From Terasakiella pusilla DSM 6293 (GTDB lineage Bacteria; Pseudomonadota; Alphaproteobacteria; Rhodospirillales; Terasakiellaceae), in contig NZ_JHYO01000004.1 of NCBI RefSeq assembly GCF_000688235.1, positions 62,001-126,000 of the forward strand: 64,000 nt of DNA. Direction: 5' to 3'. The position numbers and the translations under genes were made by a program. A model generated the notes under the pieces. The model worked only from the letters and a program-made list of their open reading frames with translations. It did not search any database and was not told where the DNA came from. Shown here one piece after another: positions 35,461 through 46,468 of the stretch (positions within the stretch are counted from its first letter, which is position 1; each line of letters opens with the position of its first letter).

Positions 35461-36279
35461 TTACCCGAAGTCGAAACCGTCCGTCAGGGATTGCGCCCTG
35501 CGTTGGAAGGGCAGGTGATAACGGATGTGATTGTACGCAGGCGCGATTTGCGCACGCCCGTGCCGGATGATTTTGAAGAACGGGTGCGCGGGCAAAAGGT
35601 GCTGGGGCTGGATCGCCGTTCCAAATATGTGCTGGTGCAGCTGGAGAGCGGGGAGACGATCATCATCCATTTAGGCATGTCAGGCCGAATCCGTATTGAA
35701 GAAGGCAACCCGCCGGAACCGGATAAACACGACCACATCGAATTTATGACCTCGTCCAGAAAATGTATCCGGTTTGGTGATCCGCGCCGGTTTGGTTTTG
35801 TCGATTTGATTGAGGAAAGCGGGGTTGACCTCTATCCCTCAATTGTTAAGCTGGGACCGGAACCGTTGAGCGACACCTTTACCTCCGCAGTGTTGTTGCA
35901 GGCCCTGAAAGGCAAGACAACGACCATGAAAGCGGCCCTGATGGATCAACGCATTATTGCGGGGCTGGGTAATATATATGTGAACGAGGCGCTTTATCGC
36001 GCCGGTATTTCCCCCGAACGCAAGGCCGGCAATCTGACCAAGACCAAAGCGGCCCTGTTGGTGGAGGTGATTAAGCAGGTGCTGACGGAAGCCATTGCCG
36101 CAGGTGGGTCGTCGTTGAAGGATCATCGCCAGACCGATGGAGAGCTTGGCTATTTCCAACATTCTTTTAAAGTTTATGGGCGTGAAGGCGAAACCTGCGG
36201 GCAGTGTGAGAAAACCGAGATCAAGCGAATTGTGCAGCAGGGACGCTCCACTTTTTACTGTTCGAGGTGCCAACAATAA
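35452..36279 (+). CDS. mutM: Formamidopyrimidine-DNA glycosylase MutM (Fpg)
   Basis: This 275-residue DNA glycosylase/AP lyase removes 8-oxoguanine and formamidopyrimidines. The N-terminal catalytic proline and glutamate (PELPEVETVRQGL), the internal HLGMSGR, the H2TH region MDQRIIAGLGNIYVNEALYRAGI and the C-terminal zinc finger (CGQCEKTEIKRIVQQGRST then YCSRC) are all present. The initiator is GTG at 35452; removal of Met exposes the catalytic Pro. AAGGAG lies about 9 bp upstream. Confidence 0.97.
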   Translation: MPELPEVETVRQGLRPALEGQVITDVIVRRRDLRTPVPDDFEERVRGQKVLGLDRRSKYVLVQLESGETIIIHLGMSGRIRIEEGNPPEPDKHDHIEFMTSSRKCIRFGDPRRFGFVDLIEESGVDLYPSIVKLGPEPLSDTFTSAVLLQALKGKTTTMKAALMDQRIIAGLGNIYVNEALYRAGISPERKAGNLTKTKAALLVEVIKQVLTEAIAAGGSSLKDHRQTDGELGYFQHSFKVYGREGETCGQCEKTEIKRIVQQGRSTFYCSRCQQ

Positions 36280-36282
36280 GGT

Positions 36283-36660
36283 ATGAGCATAGGTATGTTA
36301 AACGCATTACGCATAGGATTATTGGTCGCAGCCCTTGTGTTTTCACAGAAGGTGGCGGCTGATGACGTGGAGTTTCTGTCGGTTTTGGAAGATGTGCCTT
36401 TGATGGCGGGTCTGACCGAATCTTCTGACGGGGCTGTTCGTTTCGATACGCCGCAAGGACGCATTGTTGAAGCTTATGCGGTGGGGACTGTCACAAAAGC
36501 TTCTGTTTTAACCTACTACAGAGACAGCCTACCTTCATTGGGGTGGGCCCGTACAGCGCATGGCAGTTATATGCGTGATGGTGAATATTTGACCGTATCG
36601 GTTCAGATGGAAGACGGGGCGGCGATTGTCCGGTTCTCGCTTTCACCGGACGGAAAATAG
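36283..36660 (+). CDS. Small exported hypothetical protein between mutM and enoyl-CoA hydratase
   Basis: I do not recognise this 125-residue protein by name. It has a signal peptide ([21 protein letters not shown], cleavage before DDVEF) and a single small alpha/beta domain. The core [30 protein letters not shown] resembles phosphopantetheine-independent small periplasmic folds, but no catalytic motif is visible. The start lies 3 bp after the mutM stop, indicating co-transcription. It is followed after 43 bp by the enoyl-CoA hydratase gene. Proteins of this size are commonly found in this position in related genomes, as I recall. Confidence 0.65.
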   Translation: MSIGMLNALRIGLLVAALVFSQKVAADDVEFLSVLEDVPLMAGLTESSDGAVRFDTPQGRIVEAYAVGTVTKASVLTYYRDSLPSLGWARTAHGSYMRDGEYLTVSVQMEDGAAIVRFSLSPDGK

Positions 36661-36703
36661 ACGTAACAAGAAAATTCAACAGAGATTACTTAGGATTAGG
36701 GAT

Positions 36704-37480
36704 ATGGCATACGAACATATTATTGCTGAGAAACGGGGTCGTGTTGGCCTGATTACGCTCAACCGCCCCAAGGCGATGAACGCGTTGTGCGCAAAACTGA
36801 TTGCCGAGCTGGGCAGCGCACTCGATTCGTTTGAAGCCGACAGCGATATTGGCGCAATTGTCCTGACCGGCAGCGAAAAAGCGTTCGCTGCAGGGGCAGA
36901 CATTAAAGAAATGGCGTCTAAAGACTTCAACGATGTCTATTCTAACGACTTTATCACCGGCGAATGGGAAAAAGCGGCAAGCTGCCGCAAGCCCGTGATC
37001 GCGGCTGTTGCTGGCTACGCGCTGGGGGGCGGCTGTGAAATGGCGATGATGTGTGATTTTATTATCGCTGCTGAAAACGCCAAGTTCGGTCAGCCGGAAA
37101 TCACCATTGGGACGATTCCGGGTGCAGGGGGGACACAACGTCTGACCCGCGCGGTTGGGAAGGCTAAAGCGATGGAAATGTGCCTGACTGGCCGTATCAT
37201 GGGCGCGGAAGAAGCAGAGCGTTCTGGGTTGGTGACACGTATCGTTCCTGTTGAGAAATTGTTGGAAGATGCGCTTGAAACAGCGGAAAAGATTGCCAAA
37301 CTATCCATGCCTGTTGTAATGATGGCGAAAGAATCGGTGAACAAAGCGTTTGAAACAACCCTGAAAGAAGGGGTGATGTTTGAACGCCGTGTCTTCCATT
37401 CTACGTTTGCATTGGAAGATCGCAAAGAAGGTATGGACGCTTTTGCGGAAAAACGTTCACCGAATTTCCAGCATAAATAA
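36704..37480 (+). CDS. Enoyl-CoA hydratase
   Basis: This 258-residue crotonase-family enzyme hydrates trans-2-enoyl-CoA in fatty-acid beta-oxidation. It has [15 protein letters not shown], the oxyanion-hole segment [22 protein letters not shown] and [20 protein letters not shown]. Both catalytic glutamates (in GGGCE and GQPEI) are kept, so true hydratase activity is likely. The ATG at 36704 gives the standard N terminus; upstream in-frame starts add residues overlapping the preceding gene. A terminator follows. It would act with acyl-CoA dehydrogenases that feed the ETF-QO encoded near 16 kb. Confidence 0.93.
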   Translation: MAYEHIIAEKRGRVGLITLNRPKAMNALCAKLIAELGSALDSFEADSDIGAIVLTGSEKAFAAGADIKEMASKDFNDVYSNDFITGEWEKAASCRKPVIAAVAGYALGGGCEMAMMCDFIIAAENAKFGQPEITIGTIPGAGGTQRLTRAVGKAKAMEMCLTGRIMGAEEAERSGLVTRIVPVEKLLEDALETAEKIAKLSMPVVMMAKESVNKAFETTLKEGVMFERRVFHSTFALEDRKEGMDAFAEKRSPNFQHK

Positions 37481-37527
37481 GTGTTGTCTCCCTTTGTTTT
37501 TTGCAAGGGAGCGACCATGAGATGAGG

Positions 37528-37560
37528 GGGAAGCCCGGTAATTTACGGGGTTCCCTTTTT
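37528..37560 (+). terminator. Terminator after enoyl-CoA hydratase
   Basis: GGGAAGCCCG pairs with CGGGGTTCCC (one mismatch) around an 8-base loop and is followed directly by TTTTT. It lies about 48 bp after the hydratase gene and before rpsT. Confidence 0.7.
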
Positions 37561-37658
37561 GAAGGGTTGCAATATTTCTGCAATTCTTCCTTGACGTGGT
37601 GGGGGCGAACAACTATAAGCCCCCAACCGATTTAGAAATTAGTTTTTCAGGAAAACCG

Positions 37659-37922
37659 ATGGCTAACACCCAAAACGCAAAGAAACGCGACCGCCAAATC
37701 CAACGCCGCACTGCTGTGAACTCAGCACGCGTTGGTCGTATTCGTACCTTCATCAAAAAAGTTGAAGCTGCGATCGAAGCTGGTGATCAATCAGCAGCTG
37801 CGGAAGCTTTTAAAGTTGCGATGCCTGCAATGCACACTGGCGTCTCCCAAGGCGTTGTGCACAAGAACACTGCAGCACGCAAACTTTCCCGTCTGTCTGC
37901 ACGCATTAAAGCTCTGGCTTAA
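37659..37922 (+). CDS. rpsT: 30S ribosomal protein S20
   Basis: This 87-residue, very basic helical protein of the small ribosomal subunit starts MANTQNAKKRDRQIQRR and continues VNSARVGRIRTFIKKVEAAI and HKNTAARKLSRLSARIKAL, the standard S20 pattern. The ATG at 37659 fits the family N terminus. S20 genes lie just upstream of dnaA in many Alphaproteobacteria, as here. A strong terminator follows. Confidence 0.97.
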   Translation: MANTQNAKKRDRQIQRRTAVNSARVGRIRTFIKKVEAAIEAGDQSAAAEAFKVAMPAMHTGVSQGVVHKNTAARKLSRLSARIKALA

Positions 37923-37953
37923 GCGTACAGTCAAATTCGGGATTCGAATTTCT

Positions 37954-37994
37954 GACAAAAGGGTCGCAAGCACTTGTTTTGCGACCCTTTTGTC
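37954..37994 (+). terminator. rpsT: Rho-independent terminator after rpsT
   Basis: GACAAAAGGGTCGCAA and TTGCGACCCTTTTGTC form a perfect 16-bp stem with a 9-base loop. It lies about 30 bp after the rpsT stop codon. Confidence 0.88.
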
Positions 37995-38103
37995 GTGTCT
38001 GGAATGTGGCTTCTTGTCTTTGTTCCGTTGGGCTTGCGTCAAGGCATTTTTTTGTGGTTTTGATGAATCAAGCGGTGGACTCTTTGATGCTGCCCAGATA
38101 AAG

Positions 38104-38112
38104 TTATCCACA
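38104..38112 (+). promoter_or_regulatory. Consensus DnaA box
   Basis: TTATCCACA is the exact strong DnaA-binding 9-mer. It lies 260 bp upstream of dnaA. A related inverted element TGTGGAAAA lies at 38281-38289. Confidence 0.7.
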
Positions 38113-38371
38113 ACCTAGATCGGGTCCTTGTGACCATTTCTACATGCGTCATACGTTAAACGCTGGCTCGATCTGTCACATGAAAAAGCGGCACCTTCTT
38201 TAGTCGTTTCCCTTGTTTGGGGGAAAAGAGTTGCAGGCAGTTTTATCGCTGTCTGTTTAGGGGTGCTTTTTTTTCTGTGTTGTGGAAAAAGAATATTTTA
38301 GGCGAACAATAGGCGTTCCGTTCCGCTTGGTCGGATCGAACATAAAAGTCGGGTTAGGATCGAAATAGGGC

Positions 38372-39871
38372 ATGCAAGACGTTAATATCTCACCTGTGGT
38401 AGATGGGGATTGGGCACAGGTGTGCTCGCATATGCGCGATGAAATCGGGGATGCGGCTTTTGATAGCTGGTTTAAGCCGATTTCTGTACGTTCCGTCGAT
38501 TCTGGTGTGGCAACGATTTCCGTGCCGACTCGCTTTATGCGGGATTGGGTTGCCAATAATTATCTCGATCAGATCCGCGCGCTGTGGTGTGCCATCAACA
38601 AGCAGATTACAAATGTAGAAATCAGCGTGGGTAATGCGCAAGGTGGTGGGATTCTGTCTCAAGCCAGTTCTAATGCGCAGCGCCAGACCCCGTCGTCACA
38701 TCGAAACGGCGGGCAAGGTATGATGCAGGGGCAGGGGCAGATGCAATCGCACCAGCAACCGCAAATGCAGATGTATGCGCCTGATCACAGGGCGCAACCG
38801 GCGCCAACCGTGCAGGTCAGTCAATCGACCTTGGCAGATGATTTGGGCGCGCCACTGGATCCGCGCTACGTCTTTGATAATTTCGTGGTGGGTAAGCCAA
38901 ACGAATTTGCCCATGCCGCAGCAAAGCGCGTGGCCGAAGCCGATATTCCGCCGTTTAACCCGTTATTTATGTACGGGGGCGTCGGTTTGGGTAAGACTCA
39001 CCTGATGCATGCGATTGCGCATCATATGCGTGAGGTTCATCCCAACCGCACCGTGGTTTACCTGTCGGCGGAAAAGTTTATGTATCGCTTTATTCGGGCG
39101 TTACGCGAACAAAAAACCGTTGATTTTAAAGAGCAATTCCGCAGTGTCGATATGTTGCTGATTGATGATGTACAGTTCATTGCAGGCAAAGATTCCACGC
39201 AGGAAGAGCTGTTTCACACCTTCAACGCCTTGGTGGATCAGGGGCGTCAGATTGTCCTGTCTGCTGATAAATCCCCGTCGGACATCGAAGGGTTGGAAGA
39301 TCGTTTGAAATCCCGCCTAAACCATGGGCTTGTGGCTGATTTACACGCAACGACGTATGAGCTGCGCTTGGGGATTCTATTATCCAAGGCGGAGCAATTG
39401 GGTGTAGAGTTGCCGACAAAGGTTACTGAGTTTCTGGCGCACAAGATTTCATCGAACGTGCGTGAGTTGGAAGGGGCGCTCAACCGCGTTGTGGCGCATT
39501 CCCAGTTGGTGGGGCGTCCGATTACGCTGGAAACCTCGCAAGAAGTGCTGCATGACCTGTTGCGGGCCAATGATCGCCGTGTCACCATTGAAGAAATTCA
39601 AAAAAGAGTCGCGGAGCATTTCAACATCCGGGTGGCGGATATGCATTCTGCGCGCCGGGCACGCTCTGTGGCACGTCCGCGTCAGATTGCCATGTATCTG
39701 TCCAAGCAACTGACCTCACGGTCGTTGCCGGAGATCGGGCGTAAGTTTGGCGGGCGCGATCATACGACCGTGATGCACGCGGTTAAAAAGGTGGGTGAGT
39801 TGGCCCTGCACGATCAGGATTTTGCCGAGGATGTGGAACTTTTGCGCCGCATGCTGGGCGGTGTGGGCTAA
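38372..39871 (+). CDS. dnaA: Chromosomal replication initiator DnaA
   Basis: This 499-residue protein has the four DnaA domains: domain I (1-80), a Gln/Met-rich flexible domain II (about 95-150, with QGMMQGQGQMQSHQQPQMQM), the AAA+ domain III with Walker A GGVGLGKTHL, Walker B LLIDDVQFIAG and sensor residues, and the DNA-binding domain IV (QIAMYLSKQLTSRSLPEIG and GGRDHTTVMHA). It opens the origin and controls initiation. The ATG at 38372 gives a normal N terminus. dnaN follows 190 bp downstream. Confidence 0.98.
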   Translation: MQDVNISPVVDGDWAQVCSHMRDEIGDAAFDSWFKPISVRSVDSGVATISVPTRFMRDWVANNYLDQIRALWCAINKQITNVEISVGNAQGGGILSQASSNAQRQTPSSHRNGGQGMMQGQGQMQSHQQPQMQMYAPDHRAQPAPTVQVSQSTLADDLGAPLDPRYVFDNFVVGKPNEFAHAAAKRVAEADIPPFNPLFMYGGVGLGKTHLMHAIAHHMREVHPNRTVVYLSAEKFMYRFIRALREQKTVDFKEQFRSVDMLLIDDVQFIAGKDSTQEELFHTFNALVDQGRQIVLSADKSPSDIEGLEDRLKSRLNHGLVADLHATTYELRLGILLSKAEQLGVELPTKVTEFLAHKISSNVRELEGALNRVVAHSQLVGRPITLETSQEVLHDLLRANDRRVTIEEIQKRVAEHFNIRVADMHSARRARSVARPRQIAMYLSKQLTSRSLPEIGRKFGGRDHTTVMHAVKKVGELALHDQDFAEDVELLRRMLGGVG

Positions 39872-40061
39872 ACCTGTAAAAAACCTTTAAAAATTCCCCT
39901 TGGAATCTGTAAAAAAGCTTCGATTTCTCGCAGGCTTTGTTATAATGACGAACCAATTTGGTGCGGCTTATGCTAACACTTTGTAATGTCACATGAAATT
40001 GGGGATCTCGGGGTCGGTCAAAAACCATTTTCGAAACCATTTGGAAAACGATAAGAACGTC

Positions 40062-41180
40062 ATGAAGATTACCATCGAACGCGCAAGCTTAATGAAGTCC
40101 TTGGCTCACGTGCAAAGTGTTGTGGAACGTCGCACCACTATTCCGATTTTGAGCAACGTAAAACTGGACGCGCATGGCGGTCGTTTGTCCTTGAATGCGA
40201 CCGATATGGATCTCGATATCGTTGAAACGGTGGAATGTGAAGTGATCACCGAAGGCGCAACAACTGCTCCGGCGCACATGCTGTACGACATCGTACGCAA
40301 GCTGCCTGACGGATCACAAGTTGAGCTGGACAACGGTGCAAACGAAGAATTGCTGACCCTGCGCGCGGGGCGTTCCAAATTTACGTTGGCCTGTTTGCCG
40401 ACCATGGATTTTCCGGTGATGTCTGGTGGGGAGCTGGATCATAATTTTGCATTGCCTGCGGGCGAGTTGAAGGGGATTATCGATCGCACCCGCTTTGCGA
40501 TCTCCACCGAAGAAACACGCTATTACCTGAACGGGATTTACATGCACGCGGGCGAAAATAACGGCGTGCCGGTTCTGCGCTCTGTTGCGACAGACGGTCA
40601 CCGTCTGGCTAGCGTTGAAGTCCCGCTGCCGGATGGATCTGCTGATATGCCGGGTGTGATTGTCCCGCGTAAAACGGTTGGCGAACTGCGTAAGCTGATT
40701 GACGAGACAAATGACGATGTGTCTGTCTCTTTGTCAGAAACAAAAATTCGCTTTGCTTTTGGCGAAGTGGTCCTGACGTCCAAGTTGATCGACGGTACTT
40801 TCCCGGATTACGAACGCGTGATCCCGACGGGCAATGACAAGATGATGGAACTGGATTGCAAAACGTTTGCAGCCGCCGTTGATCGTGTCTCTGCAATTTC
40901 TACTGAAAAATCCCGTGCGATTAAACTGGCGATTGCGCCGGGCGCGTTGGTTCTGTCAGCAAGTAGCCCAGACGCGGGCAGCGCGACGGAAGAAATTGAA
41001 GTCTCCTACAGTGCTGAAAATATCGAGATCGGCTTTAACTCCAAATATCTGCTGGATATTGCCCAGCAGGTCGAAGGGGAAACAGCGCAGTTTATGTTGT
41101 CTGATGGCGGTTCACCGACCATCGTGCGCGATGCGTCCGATGCCAGTGCACTGTATGTCCTGATGCCGATGCGTGTGTGA
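40062..41180 (+). CDS. dnaN: DNA polymerase III beta sliding clamp
   Basis: This 372-residue processivity clamp starts MKITIERASLMKSLAHVQSVVERRTTIPIL, the usual start of DnaN. It continues through three repeated clamp domains (about 1-120, 130-250 and 255-372), ending SASALYVLMPMRV, which includes the conserved LMPM(R) tail. I chose the ATG at 40062 because it is the standard family N terminus; an earlier in-frame ATG at 39993 adds residues not seen in the family. recF starts 17 bp after its stop. Confidence 0.97.
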   Translation: MKITIERASLMKSLAHVQSVVERRTTIPILSNVKLDAHGGRLSLNATDMDLDIVETVECEVITEGATTAPAHMLYDIVRKLPDGSQVELDNGANEELLTLRAGRSKFTLACLPTMDFPVMSGGELDHNFALPAGELKGIIDRTRFAISTEETRYYLNGIYMHAGENNGVPVLRSVATDGHRLASVEVPLPDGSADMPGVIVPRKTVGELRKLIDETNDDVSVSLSETKIRFAFGEVVLTSKLIDGTFPDYERVIPTGNDKMMELDCKTFAAAVDRVSAISTEKSRAIKLAIAPGALVLSASSPDAGSATEEIEVSYSAENIEIGFNSKYLLDIAQQVEGETAQFMLSDGGSPTIVRDASDASALYVLMPMRV

Positions 41181-41197
41181 CGGATTGAAGAAACAAG

Positions 41198-44886
<3,689 letters not shown>

Positions 44887-45203
44887 TCCTGAGGAGCAGC
44901 TTTCAGTGAAGAACAAAAAACGCCCCGATGAGAAAATCGTTGGGGCGTTTTTTTTATGGTAGATATAAAATTTTCAGGCAGATAGCGGCGTGAAAGTTGA
45001 CGGTGTTATGAACCCGGGTGGTCCGACGGAAAGCGCTTTGAAGAAGAGACTAACAGCACAGAAGAGCAGTACCTTGCCTTCCCATGTGGCGATGGTTGAA
45101 CAAAATGGGGAGCGTGGCACTCTCAATACTACTTTTGTGAGGAGTGCTGCTCCGAATTTCGTAGGTGGTGATGACATTGATGCACCAGAGTTGAGAGGTT
45201 TTT
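44887..45203. other. Intergenic region after gyrB with an unassigned open frame
   Basis: This 317-bp region holds the gyrB terminator and, from about 44990, an open plus-strand frame (MNPGGPTESALKKRL...) that runs into the start of the VOC gene. A minus-strand frame covers much of the same DNA. Neither resembles a protein I know, and neither has a convincing ribosome-binding site. It could be a gene remnant, a small gene or ordinary spacer. I see no RNA gene here. Confidence 0.35.
44915..44955 (+). terminator. gyrB: Rho-independent terminator after gyrB
   Basis: AAAAAACGCCCC pairs with GGGGCGTTTTTT (with a less regular upper stem GAT/ATC) and is followed by a long T tract. It lies about 30 bp after the gyrB stop codon. 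Confidence 0.9.
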
Positions 45204-45560
45204 ATGGACTACGCGGTCGCTATTCCTATTTTGCCGTCGCTTAATATTGCGCGCACGAAAGAGTTTTATGTAAGCCAGTTGGGGTTTGAGGCTGTCTTTC
45301 AGCAGGCAGAAAGTTTTTTGATTGTGAAGCGTGATCAGATTGAGCTTCATTTTTGGCTGACGGATGATAAAGGGTTGCCGCCCGTTTCATCCTGTTACAT
45401 CAGGGGTGGGCAGATCGCGATCTTGCATGATGAATATGCCTCAAAAGATGTCCCGAACCTGTCCCGTTTTGAGGAACGTCCTTGGGGGATGAAAGAGTTT
45501 TATGTGCACGATCTGGACGGCAACCTGTTGCGCTTTGGGATGATCCCGGAGGAGGCTTAG
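45204..45560 (+). CDS. VOC-family (glyoxalase/bleomycin-resistance fold) protein
   Basis: This 118-residue vicinal oxygen chelate protein has two beta-alpha-beta-beta-beta modules: IPILPSLNIARTKEFYVSQLGFEAVF and KEFYVHDLDGNLLRFGMIPEE. The sequence pattern with ERPWGMKEFYVHDLDGN is typical of bleomycin-resistance-like VOC proteins, which bind or modify small molecules. The specific substrate is unknown; calling it bleomycin resistance is not justified from sequence. It overlaps the convergent lipoprotein gene by 4 bp. Confidence 0.85.
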   Translation: MDYAVAIPILPSLNIARTKEFYVSQLGFEAVFQQAESFLIVKRDQIELHFWLTDDKGLPPVSSCYIRGGQIAILHDEYASKDVPNLSRFEERPWGMKEFYVHDLDGNLLRFGMIPEEA

Positions 45561-45835
45561 TCCTCTTTCATATACTTCTGGCAGGCTTGGCCGTAGCTTT
45601 GCAGGGTCTGGATGGTGGCTTTGTCGTTTTTTGTGAGCAGCTTTTCAAGGGCGATAAATTCTTGTTCGCTGTGATTGTCCTGTAGCTTTTCTAGGAAGCA
45701 ATCACAGTACGCCACGGTCCCGCCGCCACCAAGGCAGTTGTCTTGAAAGGTGGTGGTGATTTTGTCGCTATATTGTTCCCCACAGGCAGACAGCAAAAGG
45801 GATGTGCAGGCGAGGGCAAGGAGCTGGAGGCGCAT
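45557..45835 (-). CDS. Small lipoprotein, function unknown
   Basis: This 92-residue protein has a signal peptide and lipobox (LACTSLLLSACGE, with Cys18 as the lipidated residue) and a short mature domain containing four further cysteines (in FQDNCLGGGG, AYCDCFLE and QACQKYM) that could form disulfides. No known motif was recognised. It lies downstream of the ydbH-ynbE-ydbL operon, separated by a terminator. Confidence 0.65.
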   Translation of the reverse strand: MRLQLLALACTSLLLSACGEQYSDKITTTFQDNCLGGGGTVAYCDCFLEKLQDNHSEQEFIALEKLLTKNDKATIQTLQSYGQACQKYMKED

Positions 45836-45865
45836 GGTGTTTCCTTGAAGGTGTGATCGGATAAG

Positions 45866-45904
45866 AAAAAGGACATAGCCCCTAACAGGCCATGTCCTTT
45901 TTGC
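45866..45904 (-). terminator. Terminator downstream of ydbL
   Basis: AAAAAGGACATAGCC pairs with GGCCATGTCCTTTTT with one mismatch. It lies 16 bp after the ydbL stop codon on the minus strand and can serve that transcript. Confidence 0.75.
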
Positions 45905-45919
45905 GTTTGTCAGCTCTGG

Positions 45920-46258
45920 TTACTTTTGAACCCATGAGCCGTCGGCTTTCATGAGCCAAGTCCCGGCAGGTGCCTTTGAGACGATCTGTTTGGCATAAAC
46001 TTTACCGACCTGATCGACAGAGACACCCTGTTGGTTTGCCCGTTGTTGATAGATGGACCGGCGCTTGGCATTGATCGCATCGACAGCCGATTGCACACTG
46101 GCGTCACGCGCACGGGCATAGCCGTCAAACGCTTCGCCAACCTTGCCACTGTCACGCAGGGCATCAAGGGATTGAGCGTTCGCCGTGGAGGCATCAAACA
46201 GTCCGATCATGAGGAAAAGGACGGGAATCATCACAAGACGTTTTACAATCGGCATCAT
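45920..46258 (-). CDS. ydbL: YdbL-like periplasmic protein (DUF1318)
   Basis: This 112-residue protein has a signal peptide (VKRLVMIPVLFLMIGLFDASTANA) and the DUF1318/YdbL core: LDALRDSGKVGEAFDGYAR, RRSIYQQRANQQGVSVDQVGKVYAKQI, and PAGTWLMKADGSWVQK. In E. coli YdbL is a periplasmic partner of the YdbH-YnbE complex. Its start overlaps the ynbE stop codon (TAATG), indicating translational coupling, and the order ydbH-ynbE-ydbL is the same as in E. coli. Confidence 0.88.
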   Translation of the reverse strand: MMPIVKRLVMIPVLFLMIGLFDASTANAQSLDALRDSGKVGEAFDGYARARDASVQSAVDAINAKRRSIYQQRANQQGVSVDQVGKVYAKQIVSKAPAGTWLMKADGSWVQK

Positions 46259-46449
46259 TAGAAGAGCTCCGGGTTTTGTTCAATGTCATTGGTGGCAGTC
46301 TGTTCAAGCTTCAGGCGGACATCGGCATCCAGCTTGATGTTCAGATTGATGGTAATGGGTTCGGAAGGTGTTTCAACCTTTACCGTCGGGCTGCACCCAC
46401 TCATCATGAATAGGCCCAACACAATGACGAGACTTGTTTGTTTCAACAC
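46258..46449 (-). CDS. ynbE: YnbE-like outer-membrane lipoprotein
   Basis: This 63-residue lipoprotein has lipobox MSGC (Cys19) after a short signal peptide and the YnbE-type mature segment TVKVETPSEPITINLNIKLDADVRLKLE. In E. coli, YnbE binds YdbH and is thought to extend its lipid-transport groove to the outer membrane. I chose the GTG at 46447-46449 because GGAAGGAG lies 5 bp upstream; an in-frame ATG five codons earlier lies inside that site. The gene is coupled to ydbL. Confidence 0.88.
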   Translation of the reverse strand: MLKQTSLVIVLGLFMMSGCSPTVKVETPSEPITINLNIKLDADVRLKLEQTATNDIEQNPELF

Positions 46450-46468
46450 GTATGCTCCTTCCAAAGGA

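Larger units (their letters stand above)
37923..38371. other. rpsT-dnaA intergenic region, candidate replication-origin or dnaA control region
   Basis: This 449-bp gap is the longest without a gene in the window. It begins with the rpsT terminator, then holds a consensus DnaA box (TTATCCACA, 38104-38112) and an inverted, one-mismatch box (TGTGGAAAA, 38281-38289) close to T-rich stretches. It directly precedes dnaA-dnaN-recF-gyrB. Only two good boxes are visible, fewer than in a typical compact oriC, so it might be an autoregulatory dnaA promoter instead. Confidence 0.45.

Noticed and set aside
45204-45560. Bleomycin-resistance protein
   Set aside because: Only the VOC fold is supported; the drug-binding specificity cannot be claimed from sequence.
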